Of a DNA stretch of 64,000 bases, positions 55,340 through 64,000 are shown in pieces. Source of the stretch: Blastomussa wellsi (Eukaryota; Cnidaria; Anthozoa; Scleractinia; Plerogyridae); the NCBI GenBank assembly GCA_947652115.1, contig OX393573.1, positions 11,261,981 through 11,325,980 on the forward strand, given 5' to 3'. Both the position numbers and the translations under genes were made by a program. Position 1 is the first letter of the stretch, and every line of letters starts with the position of its first letter. Under the pieces are notes generated by a model, which did not search any database, was not told the origin of the DNA, and saw only the letters and a list, made by a program, of their open reading frames with translations.

Positions 55340-56240
55340 TATTAATTATATAGCATCCAAAAATATATGAACATGGCAAATGTTTCGCCCTCCAAACTAG
55401 TTTTTCTTGGCAATTGATTGGTTTATGGAAGACATCTAGATTTTTCTTAAATTGGACAGTTTGAGCAAAACAGTTGGCAAAAATTAACAAAAAAATGCAT
55501 CTGTTGACAATAATGGATTTTGATGTAGCTATATAATTAAGTTTTTAATTTTCAATACATTTCTTTGTATTTTTTCCCGCGAACCGCGTCGCATTTACAG
55601 ACAAACGTATGGAAATTAATAGCATCTTCTATCCCTTCAACATCGTTCAAACCTGGCGAGTACAATCTTCAGCCTAGTATTTTAAGATTTCAACGTTGCG
55701 ATTCATAAATTGTGTAAATTAAACTTAATTTTTTAAAAAAGTTATTTCTCACCAGATTCTCATACAAACACTGTAATTTCTCAGCGCCTTGCCTTAGTTG
55801 CCTACCCGTCAAGATGATAAGGCCTATAGTTTTCGTCAACTCTCATCGACTATCATCAACTCGAGCCAAATGAGAAAAAAACTCTCTTCGACTCTCATGA
55901 ACTGAATTTGAGCATGTCCAAAATCGATAAGAGCGCAAGGAAGTCGATGAGAGTGCATGAGAGCTGCAGCATAAATGAAAGTTGAGTTTGAACTCTCATC
56001 TTCTTTTGATCCAAACTTCCCTAGTTTGCATTGCGCATCATTACTGCGCATAATTTCACGCATGTTCAGTGCCCGCGCATTGAAACATGGCGGAGTTTTC
56101 TTTATGTTTGGAGTTCGCCAGAGAAGTAAATAAATCGTTACTTTCTCATAAACGAGTAGGGTGACTTTAATGTCAAGCGTTTTAGGGTTACCGTTTCGAG
56201 ACCGTTACAATCTCTGGTCGACTCTACGCTTTATCCGTAT
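55340..56240. other. Non-coding, ACTCTCA-rich stretch
   Basis: From 55838 to 56000 the words CAACTCTCATCGACT, GAGAGT and relatives recur on both strands. No gene recognised. Confidence 0.4.
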
Positions 56241-56244
56241 ATTA

Positions 56245-56246
<2 letters not shown>

Positions 56247-56296
<50 letters not shown>
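56247..56296 (+). repeat. (ATCA)n microsatellite
   Basis: About 12 perfect ATCA repeats. Confidence 0.95.
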
Positions 56297-56297
<1 letters not shown>

Positions 56298-56641
56298 CTT
56301 TATTTATCACCGTTAATTCCAGGAGCTCATAATGGAACTCGTTCAAAATACGTACGTGCATCTTAACGTTTAGAAATATAAAAACCAATACCTAAAACGA
56401 AAATGTTCAAAAATTACAGTAATCTAATACATATGTACAAGTGGAATTTAAAATCCTAACAAAATAGGCCATTTCGGAAAATACCATAATACTCTTTGCT
56501 TGCCCTCCCCCCCCCCCCAAAAAAAAAAAACAATTTGCACAAGCATTGTTTCCAATTTCCCTTGGGACGTAGTGTCCGTTTCCGAGGTCTTGCGGACGGC
56601 CGTTCCCTTTCGTTTCTATTTTCCGAGCAGAATCTTTGATA

Positions 56642-57620
56642 TTAATAACAAATAAAGTCCTTATATTTATTGTCCTTTGTGGATTTGTTTTTTTTCTGCA
56701 AGGACGCATATCGCTCGTCTTTGCTCTGCGTCCCTGCTTTCACTGGGCTGCTCTGCATCTTGCGGGCATTCATTCGCTGGAACTCCGTCCGGATCAGAGA
56801 CATCCTTATCACACGTAACTGACTGCCTGTATCCGTCTTTTTAGTAGCTTCCAATCGGCGTAGTTCCTGGTCCGAATTTTCTGGTTGCTCATGGTTGTGA
56901 TCATGTCTTCTTTTCTTGCCGGCATAAAACTGTGTCACCCACCGTTTGATCCTAATCGCAGCTGTATGTCTTCTTTTATCTACACAGTTCGTCATTTTCT
57001 CCTTTAATTTTACCCTCGGTCACGCTTACGGCCCATACTGTCGTCCGGATGTCCAGGTTGTCTGTTGGTTTTGGGAAATATCCGCGTCGTTAACGCCCGA
57101 ACATGAGTTTATTCGGGCTAGCTCCTCTGAGTGGTTGGGTATACAATTGCTCTGTACGCCCTGATCCCCTGTGCACTTAGGCACGCAACGGCTCTCTTGT
57201 AATGCGGCGATTCTTGCTGTTTTTATTCTCTGCATACACCTGTCTACATCGTCGTTGACTTCTGGCCATTCAGGGATCACCTCCCGATGTTTGAACCCTT
57301 CCTCTCGTGTGTATTCTCCGAATTTGCGGCTGTTGAAGGGCGAGAGGCCTTTTTTCCGAGGTTTCCATGGGGTTGACCGTTTCCAATGTGCATGTGGACT
57401 CGTCGCTGCTCTCGGACGAGGGGTCATATTCTTGTTCACCTTCGTATGCTAATTCTTTCTTCGCTTTGATTTCTTGTTTGCTTTTAGAGTAGTCGGCGAA
57501 ATGGTTTCTTTATCCGCATTCCGTACACTGCTTGCCGAAAGCCGGACATTTTCTTGCCCCCCCCCCCCCCCTGGTGAGACCATTGTTTTCCATATAAAAC
57601 ATGATTTTTTGCCCGTTCTG
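56642..57620 (-). pseudogene. Decayed Ty3/gypsy-type gag/pol remnant with zinc knuckle
   Basis: Near 57560 the minus strand reads CPAFGKQCTECG, a stop, then RNHFADYS. This is a CCHC knuckle with an internal stop and the last Cys replaced by Tyr. An acidic stretch follows (SSESSDESTCTLE), as seen after the gag knuckle in many gypsy elements. Further pieces downstream on the minus strand (57439-57026 and 56995-56642) are basic and unassigned. The upstream half of the gag lies beyond the minisatellite at 59205-59580. Confidence 0.5.
57557..57571 (+). repeat. Poly-C tract
   Basis: A C run of about 14 inside the gag remnant. Confidence 0.9.
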
Positions 57621-57685
57621 TCCGCTGTGATTTATTCATTTCGTAGTGACCTCCGATAGCGTTTGGTTCTCCACTTGTGTGGCGT

Positions 57686-59047
57686 GTTGATCCGCGCTTT
57701 CGAGACCTCTGGCATCATGCCCTGATGGTATTGATCAGCGCTTTCGAGACCTCTGGCATCATGCCCTGATGGTGATGATCCGCGCTTTCAAGACCTCTGG
57801 TGTCATGCCCTGATGGTGTTGATCCGCGCTTTCGAGACCTCTGGAATCATGCCCTGATGGTGTTGATCCGCGCTTTCGAGACCTCTGGAATCACGCCCTG
57901 ATGGTGTTGATCCGTGTTTTCGAGACCTCTGGCGTCATGCCCTGATGATGTCGATCCGCGTTTTCGAGACCTCTGGCATCATGCCCTGATGGTGTTGATC
58001 CGCGTTTTCGAGACCTCTGTCATCATGCCCTGATGGTGTTGATCCGCGCTTTCGAGACCTCTGGCATCATGCCCTGATGGTGTTGAACCGTGCTTTCGAG
58101 ACCTCTGGCATCATGCCCTGATGGTATTGATCAGCGCTTTCGAGACCTCTGGCATCATGCCCTGATGGTGATGATCCGCGCTTTCAAGACCTCTGGCGTC
58201 ATGCCCTGATGGTGTTGATCCGCGTTTTCGAGACCTCTGGAATCATGCCCTGATGGTGTTGATCCGCGCTTTCGAGATCTATGGAATCACGCCCTGATGG
58301 TGTTGATCCGTGTTTTCGAGACCTCTGGCGTCATGCCCTGATGATGTTGATTCGCGCTTTCGAGACCTCTGGCATTATGCCCTGATGATGTTGATCCGCG
58401 TTTTCGAGACCTCTGGCGTCATGCCCTGATGGTGTTGATTCGCGCTTTCGAGACCTCTGGCATTATGCCCTGATGATGTTGATCCGCGTTTTCGAGACCT
58501 CTGGCATCATGCCCTGATGGTGTTGATCCGCGTTTTCGAGACCTCTGTCATCATGCCCTGATGGTGTTGATCCGCGCTTTCGAGACCTCTGGCATCATGC
58601 CCTGATGGTGTTGAACCGTGCTTTCGAGACCTCTGGAATCATGCCCTGATGGTGTTGATCCGCGCTCTCGAGACCTCTGGCATCATGCTCTGGTGGTGTT
58701 GATCCGTGCTTTCCAGACCTCTGGCATCATGCCCTGATGATGTTGATCCACGTTTTCGAGACCTGGCATCATGCCCTGATGGTGTTGATCCGCGCTTTCG
58801 AGACCTCTGGCGTCATTCCCTGATGGTGTTGACCCGTGCTTTCGAGACCTCTGGAATCAGGCCCTGATGGTGTTGATCCGTGCTTTCGAGACCTCTGGCA
58901 TCATGCCTTGATGGTGTTGATCCGTAGCTTTCGAGACCTCTGGCATCATGCCCTGATGGTGTTGATCCGTGCTTTCGAGACCTCTGGCATCATGCCCTGA
59001 TGGTGTTGAACCGTGCTTTCGAGACCTCTGGAATCATGCCCTGATGA
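57686..59047 (+). repeat. 44-bp minisatellite (about 31 copies) with higher-order structure
   Basis: The unit is GTTGATCCGCGCTTTCGAGA followed by CCTCTGGCATCATGCCCTGATGGT. Variants (GATCAGC, GATTCGC, AACCGTGC, CATTATG) recur in order: the ATTGATCAGCGC variant appears at 57731 and again at 58126, 395 bp or nine units later. A two-unit repeat is seen around 58345-58500. No protein is implied. Confidence 0.95.
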
Positions 59048-59093
59048 TCCCCTGATGGTCTCCTGGACTTTCAGTTTCACAAGTTTGCATTCA

Positions 59094-59206
59094 CCTGAAT
59101 TTACTTTCCAATCCAACACACCTGACGTACATCGCGAACCACTGAAAATGGCAGACCTACCAGAGGGACCGTGGATACAGGACTTCTGGGCACCTCTGGC
59201 ATAATG
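59094..59206 (+). pseudogene. Ty3/gypsy integrase fragment (sense strand)
   Basis: The plus frame reads SNTPDVHREPLKMADLPEGP and then W, which matches the linker between the integrase zinc finger and catalytic core in gypsy pol proteins. It ends at TAA. It is only about 35 codons and opposite in strand to the gag pieces around it. Confidence 0.5.
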
Positions 59207-59580
59207 TTAGCTGGTCTTGTAGCAACGTTCTTTTTCCCTCTTGGATTTTCCCCTCTCGATCATGGCCATTACTATCTCGGTATCCAACCAACCCACCTTC
59301 CGCTCTAAACTTTGAGATGAACGAATCCCAAGTTTTGTCCTTTCCTTGTTTGATGCAGCGAAATTTGAGAATGTTGTACAGGCGGTTCTGAGATTCCTTG
59401 AACTTGTCCCGTTATGCATTGATGGCTCCGTCCAGGTCTGTTCCCGTGTGGCTGAATTTCTCGAATATGTCCAGAGTAGGTTCGCCTATCGAATCTAAGA
59501 ATAGCGATCGTTGTGGTGCCTTGTCTGTAATGTTGTACGCTTTACAACTCACCTGCCGAAGCATCTAGTCCTGAAAATGG
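59207..59580 (-). pseudogene. Decayed Ty3/gypsy-type gag, N-terminal part
   Basis: The minus frame reads APQRSLFLDSIGEPTLDIFE, then TGTDLDGAINA, a stop, RDKFKESQNRLYNILKFRCI and KTWDSFISKFRAEG. This is a retrotransposon gag core. One in-frame stop replaces a sense codon. The matching knuckle lies on the same strand beyond the minisatellite, so the gene was split by the expansion. Confidence 0.6.
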
Positions 59581-59740
59581 ATGGCGCTCAACCGTCGCAT
59601 CTATGCTCCGCCGAGGGCACGGCCGCCGGTGCATATTTTGGTGGCAGTAGCAAATATTCAAATGAGAACTTTAAAGACCCAAGCCATGTGAACAGAAGTT
59701 GGACATGGGTTAGTCGATCCTAAGAGATGGGGTAATTCCG

Positions 59741-60089
59741 TGTGAAAGCGCCGGATGCTGGGTCGCCTATAGAAAAGGATCGGGTTAATATTCCTGAACG
59801 GGAACAAGGATATTGCCACCTGGTGGCAGGTGTGGCAACGCAACCGAACCCGGTGGACAAAAGACATTTTAAGTCACGCGTCACGCAATTTAATGCGTAG
59901 TTTTCTGCAGAGAATCGGATTTCATTTTTGATTGACAGTTATTTTATTGTGTAATTCGCACGCGGTCAGGGTTTTTTAGTGTCGGTACCGTAGACGTCGC
60001 TAGAGTCTAGAGCAATGGAAAAGCTAGGGAAACCGTGAATTAAACCGTGAGTTTACTGTTCTGAATTACCGTTTGTTGTCTACGCAACA
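59741..60089 (+). repeat. BEL/Pao 5' LTR (tentative limits)
   Basis: A TGTGAAAGCG start and a TACGCAACA end would give a TG...CA LTR directly before a primer-binding-like TGGCGACCACG (60093). The 3' LTR lies outside the window, so the left limit cannot be checked. Confidence 0.4.
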
Positions 60090-60092
60090 TTT

Positions 60093-60110
60093 TGGCGACC
60101 ACGAAGAAAC
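60093..60110 (+). other. Putative primer binding site
   Basis: TGGCGACCACGAAGAAAC begins 3 bp after the proposed LTR end. TGG-initial sites are complementary to tRNA 3' CCA. The tRNA is not identified. Confidence 0.35.
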
Positions 60111-60183
60111 CGTTTTGGAGATTTACCGTACGCAAGCACACTGTGGTAAGCTTGAAATTTCATTTGTGTTCTTGCCGTTCAAG

Positions 60184-61815
60184 ATGCCTGATCCGGCTGG
60201 TGTTGAAGAAACTGGCGGCGAGGATTCTCCGGGAACCGAACAGACCGACAACAAGGACGATGAAGAAAAACTGGAAAGGGAAAAAACGCTTTTGAAGCTG
60301 AAAAAACAAAAGCGAACACGAAAAACCGAGATGACAAAAATTCGCCATCACATCGAGAAGCTTTGTATCACGCCGAAGGATTCGCCGAAGGACGTAGGCG
60401 CTATAGAGAAAGATATCGAGCAACTTTGGTCGCTTCTGGAAATCACACTGGAAATTCTGGACGAATTGTGTGTTGTTTATTTGGAAAATGGAGAAGAAAC
60501 GAATAAACAGGCGGCTATGGAAGAAGGACAAGCGCTCGAATCGGAAATTCAAGCTGCTATTGAAAAAGCACACGAGGCCGTGAAATCACACGCTCAAATT
60601 TCTGTCGCGACTGCTTCGAACAAATTCGTCGCTCATCCAAGTCCGCCGATCGTTTTGCAGGGTTCGCTCAACCCAGCTTCGCCTCCACCGCCTTCCCAAA
60701 GTTCTCACAGCAGTCAAGAAGAAGCAGGAGTCCCTGAAAGCCCGCCAGCCAGTCATTCCTCGAATCATCGCCTGAAGCCATTAAAAGTGCCGTCGTATGG
60801 TGGAGACAAGACGAAATTTGAGGAGTTTTGGGGGCTGTTCGAAAGTCTAGTGGACCAGTCCAAAGAACCAGTGAATCTAAAAATGGCGAGATTGAGGCAA
60901 TGCTTGTCCGGCAGCGCACTAGAGGCAATCCGAGGGCTTGGTGTTTCAAAACCAGAATATGAAGAAGCCAAGGAAATCTTGATAGCCAAGTTCGGCGGTC
61001 AGCGGCGGCAACTGCGGGCCTACATGGATCAGCTGGAAAAAATGCCACAAATGAGAAACAACGACGTTCAGGGATTTGAAAAGTTTGCAGATTTAGTACG
61101 GATTACGGTGGTTAAGCTCAAGGCTGAGGGTCGTGATGGAGAGCTTGGAGAAGGAACACTGCATAGCTTGTTAGTGAAGAAGCTTGCCGAAGCCCATGTG
61201 CAAGGGTACAGCCGTTGGTTACAGGAACAGGGCCGGGAGCGATCCGTTCTAAGCTTAAAAGATTGGCTTAAAGAGGAAGTACGAATTCGAGTGGAAGCTA
61301 TGGAGATGGCACATGGCTTAACTGTGGTAGAGAAAACGGATGGATGGCAACCTTCAAACCGAAATCCAAATCGACACAAGCCCCGAAACTTTCACGTCAA
61401 ATCAGATTGGTTAACCCGAACCAGGAGACCGCCAAGCTCAGGCCAGTTTACCCGTAAGCCACCTTGTTCGTGCTGTGGCTCCCTGAATCATGGAGTATGG
61501 GCGTGTTTAGCATTCCAGCAGAAGAGTTATGATGACCGATGGCAGCTGGCTAAAGACAAACGATTGTGTTTCCGGTGTTTAGCAGGTAATCACCAGGGAA
61601 AAGCCTGTACGAAGTCGCAAACGTGCCAAATTGATGGTTGTCGGGGGAACCACCACCGTCTCTTGCATGAGAATCAACCTGTTACAGACCAACCCATGGG
61701 GGCTGCTCCGCCAGTGGTCGAAACTAACAGTTACCCGTCATTTACTCCATGGGAAGGGGCAGTTGGCCTGCTTTATCACCCGAGGGAGAGGACAGTCACC
61801 CCTCGTGTTCGATGA
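60184..61815 (+). CDS. BEL/Pao retrotransposon Gag
   Basis: 543 codons from the first in-frame ATG (60184). The frame is also open upstream to 60073 but has no ATG there. The N-terminal 150 residues are charged coiled coil (KTLLKLKKQKRTRKTEMTKI). A Pro/Ser-rich linker follows. Next is the DUF1759-type Gag core at about residues 195-385 (KVPSYGGDKTKFEEFWGLFE). Two CCHC knuckles follow (CSCCGSLNHGVWAC and CFRCLAGNHQGKAC), then a further Cys/His segment. Gag forms the particle that packages the element's RNA. The ORF is intact. Its stop TGA overlaps an ATG that opens pol. Confidence 0.88.
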   Translation: MPDPAGVEETGGEDSPGTEQTDNKDDEEKLEREKTLLKLKKQKRTRKTEMTKIRHHIEKLCITPKDSPKDVGAIEKDIEQLWSLLEITLEILDELCVVYLENGEETNKQAAMEEGQALESEIQAAIEKAHEAVKSHAQISVATASNKFVAHPSPPIVLQGSLNPASPPPPSQSSHSSQEEAGVPESPPASHSSNHRLKPLKVPSYGGDKTKFEEFWGLFESLVDQSKEPVNLKMARLRQCLSGSALEAIRGLGVSKPEYEEAKEILIAKFGGQRRQLRAYMDQLEKMPQMRNNDVQGFEKFADLVRITVVKLKAEGRDGELGEGTLHSLLVKKLAEAHVQGYSRWLQEQGRERSVLSLKDWLKEEVRIRVEAMEMAHGLTVVEKTDGWQPSNRNPNRHKPRNFHVKSDWLTRTRRPPSSGQFTRKPPCSCCGSLNHGVWACLAFQQKSYDDRWQLAKDKRLCFRCLAGNHQGKACTKSQTCQIDGCRGNHHRLLHENQPVTDQPMGAAPPVVETNSYPSFTPWEGAVGLLYHPRERTVTPRVR

Positions 61816-64000
61816 CGACTCACAGCCCAAGAAGTCCCAATGAAGCCTGCTCACTCCGTACCATTCCAGTGTGGGTGAAAGCACAAGGAAAGAAAGTTAA
61901 AGTAAATGCAATCCTGGATGATGCTTCAAATGAGACATTCTTGAATGAAGAAGTGGCTGGAGCCCTTGGACTTAAGGAGTCTTATCAAACCGTGAAAGTT
62001 CATGTGCTGAACAACTCTGTAGAGACATTTCAGACAATGCCGTTGAAAGTAGAGATCGAAAGCGTTAATGGCCAGCTTACAAAGGAAATCGAAGTGAAGA
62101 CTTGTCCCCGCAGTGTAACTGGAAACTACCAAGTTGAGAATTGGGACGCAAACAAAAACAAGTGGCCTCACCTTGCAGAGTGCGACTTCGCTTCACCAGC
62201 GAAAGATGGTTTGGTGGACTTGTTGATAGGGGTTGATAATGCTGACTTGCATTATTCATTTGTTGATGTACGTGGAAAGGTGGGTGAACCGGTGGCTCGT
62301 TTGGGTCCGCTTGGCTGGACTTGTATTGGATCCCCAGATGGAAGAGCGGAATCTGGAACAAGGACACACACCATTCGAACACTGTTTACTAGAGAAGTAA
62401 GGTCGATTAGTGGAGCTGGTGGTTTTTGTGATTTGGATCAAACGCTTAAGAGGTTTTGGGAGATCGAGAGTTATGGAACTGAACTTAATGACCGAATCGT
62501 GTGCACTGAAGAAGAGAAATTGGCCTTAGAAAAAGTCAGCAGCTCAGTCTGTTACAACAGTGGAAGATACAGTGTTGCTGTGCCATGGAAAGGACAGAGG
62601 CCTCAACTACCTGATAATCGGCAGATGGCAGAATCCCGTCTTCTCAGCACAGAAAAAAACTTAAGGAAGAAAGAATTTGTTGAAAGGGAGTATCAGAAGA
62701 CCATCGAGACTTATGTGGAGAAAGGATACCTGCGCAAAGTCCCAGAAAGTGAAGCACCGCCCCCTGAAGTTTGGTACCTGCCACACTTCCCGATTGTTAA
62801 GATGAGCAAGTCTACAACCAAAGTAAGAATTGTCTTTGACTGTTCTGCAAAATGCCAAGGAATGTCTCTTAATGATGTCATTCATGCTGGGCCAAAACTT
62901 CAGAGAGAACTGTTTGATGTTCTGATCCGTTTCCGCCGCAACCCAGTTGCCCTTGTTTGTGACATTCAAGAGATGTACCTCCAGATAGAAATTGAAACTG
63001 AAGACCGACCATTGTTCCGAATTCTGTGGCGAGATGGGGAAACAGGCCGAAACCCAGATGTATACGAATTCTCTAGAGTTGTTTTTGGAAAGAATTCAGC
63101 CCCCTTTGAAGCCCAGTTCATTGCCCAGGAGAACGCCAGGCATCACCAAACCGAGTTCCCATTAGCTGCTGAAACTGTTCTTCAGTCCACATACATGGAT
63201 GATTCGTTGGACAGTGTTGAGGATGACGAGAAAGGAGTTGAACTGTATCATCAACTTGATGCACTGTGGGCGAAGGCAGGCATGCATGCCCGAAAATGGG
63301 TTCCGAATTCAGAAATAGTGATGGCAGCCATACCCGAGGAGGACCGAGCCACTGAAGTTAACATAAGAGACAGTAACGATACAGTTATAACAACACTTGG
63401 CTTGCAGTGGAATAGCACCGATGACGTATTGGCAGTACCTGCAACACCCATACCCCTTGACTATCCAATTACGAAGAGGAGTGTTTTGAAGAAGATCGCA
63501 ACCGTCTTTGACCCGCTTGGCCTAGTAAGCCCTTTCGTAGTGCGAGCAAAGATTATGCTCCAAGAACTGTGGAACCGTGGCTATGATTGGGATGAGGAAG
63601 TTCAAGACGAAGTGGCTAATCGTCTCCAGATCTGGTTCTCGCAGCTGTCGTGTCTGGCAAATGTCAAGATTCCCCGGTGTCTGCAAAACCAGCAACCAGT
63701 GAAATCGAAGGACTTAGTGACCTTTGTTGATGCCTCAACACAAGCCTATGGAGCTGCATCATACTTACGCTGCGAGTATGAAGATGGTACTGTATCCGCA
63801 CAGCTGATCGCTTCGAAGAGTAAGGTTGCACCGCTTACACCTGTGACTGTTCCAAGGCTGGAATTAATGGGAGCCATAGTGGGTTTGAGGTTAACCCAGT
63901 CCGTGTCCAGAGCCCTAAATCTACCTGTGAAGGCAGCATCGTTCTACTCTGACAGCACAGACGTGCTATGGTGGATTCGTGGAAGAGGCCGAGACTTTCG
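61812..64000 (+). CDS. BEL/Pao retrotransposon Pol (protease, RT, RNase H), runs off window
   Basis: The frame opens at ATG 61812, overlapping the gag stop (ATGA), and has no stop to 64000 (about 730 codons). An aspartic protease segment lies at about residue 35-55 (NAILDDASNETFLNEE). The reverse transcriptase is visible as VRIVFDCSAKCQGMSLND and the active site YMDDSLDS near residue 460. RNase H begins at VTFVDASTQAYGAA (about 640) and continues with FYSDSTDVLWW. The integrase is expected beyond the window edge. The domain order and DDAS protease match BEL/Pao. Expression is likely by reinitiation or frameshift at the overlap. There is no sign of decay. Confidence 0.9.
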   Translation, partial: MTTHSPRSPNEACSLRTIPVWVKAQGKKVKVNAILDDASNETFLNEEVAGALGLKESYQTVKVHVLNNSVETFQTMPLKVEIESVNGQLTKEIEVKTCPRSVTGNYQVENWDANKNKWPHLAECDFASPAKDGLVDLLIGVDNADLHYSFVDVRGKVGEPVARLGPLGWTCIGSPDGRAESGTRTHTIRTLFTREVRSISGAGGFCDLDQTLKRFWEIESYGTELNDRIVCTEEEKLALEKVSSSVCYNSGRYSVAVPWKGQRPQLPDNRQMAESRLLSTEKNLRKKEFVEREYQKTIETYVEKGYLRKVPESEAPPPEVWYLPHFPIVKMSKSTTKVRIVFDCSAKCQGMSLNDVIHAGPKLQRELFDVLIRFRRNPVALVCDIQEMYLQIEIETEDRPLFRILWRDGETGRNPDVYEFSRVVFGKNSAPFEAQFIAQENARHHQTEFPLAAETVLQSTYMDDSLDSVEDDEKGVELYHQLDALWAKAGMHARKWVPNSEIVMAAIPEEDRATEVNIRDSNDTVITTLGLQWNSTDDVLAVPATPIPLDYPITKRSVLKKIATVFDPLGLVSPFVVRAKIMLQELWNRGYDWDEEVQDEVANRLQIWFSQLSCLANVKIPRCLQNQQPVKSKDLVTFVDASTQAYGAASYLRCEYEDGTVSAQLIASKSKVAPLTPVTVPRLELMGAIVGLRLTQSVSRALNLPVKAASFYSDSTDVLWWIRGRGRDF

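Noticed and set aside
57686..59047. 44-bp array as a CRISPR array
   Set aside because: No spacers: units are contiguous and vary by point changes, and the genome is eukaryotic.

Overview
The window looks like a metazoan nuclear genome, most likely an anthozoan cnidarian such as a stony coral. The evidence is AT-rich sequence, spliced genes with GT-AG introns, and very dense, diverse transposons: BEL/Pao and Ty3/gypsy LTR elements, Penelope-like elements, LINEs, Harbinger, Tc1/mariner, Polinton, piggyBac-like MITEs and tRNA-derived SINEs. The species assignment is inference. No protein database search was possible.

Layout. 1-3.4 kb: 3' ends of LINE and Penelope retroelements (the latter with a hammerhead-ribozyme-like core) and a G-rich inverted-repeat element. 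4.2-6.6 kb: a duplicated block plus an inverted 40-bp tandem array. 6.6-11.4 kb: SINE-like copies, a Harbinger-type MITE, a triplicated exon-like unit with conserved splice sites, and a 280-bp tandem array with an inverted outlier. 11.4-28.3 kb: mostly non-coding with MITEs, a decayed Myb/SANT gene, and weak evidence for a small spliced gene on the minus strand. 28.9-33.1 kb: a Harbinger MITE and, 0.9 kb away, an apparently intact autonomous Harbinger (30149-33115) with a DDE transposase and a convergent Myb/SANT-like protein.

35.1-53.8 kb (minus strand): a complete four-exon cytochrome P450 gene resembling CYP46 (cholesterol 24-hydroxylase); its exons join in phase into 501 codons. Its last intron is 14.4 kb and is a nest of transposons. 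A Polinton-like element (36418-49790; about 220-bp TIRs, 6-bp target duplication AGCACA) carries a decayed protein-primed DNA polymerase B. Inside it lies a 7.2-kb Tc1/mariner-class element (41120-48348; TA duplication, 28-bp TIRs). That element contains an intact DD34E transposase, a divergently transcribed four-exon BEN-domain gene, two different satellite arrays, and CGCG-rich 21-bp arrays just inside each TIR. Those arrays include the palindrome TCTCGCGAGA, the known site of the BEN-domain protein BANP. A transposase plus an intron-bearing BEN protein plus BEN-type sites at the ends is the best candidate here for an undescribed system.

54-64 kb: Penelope-derived hairpin, MITEs, a decayed Ty3/gypsy gag split by a 44-bp minisatellite of about 31 copies with higher-order structure, and the 5' part of a BEL/Pao retrotransposon whose gag is intact and whose pol reads open to the window end.
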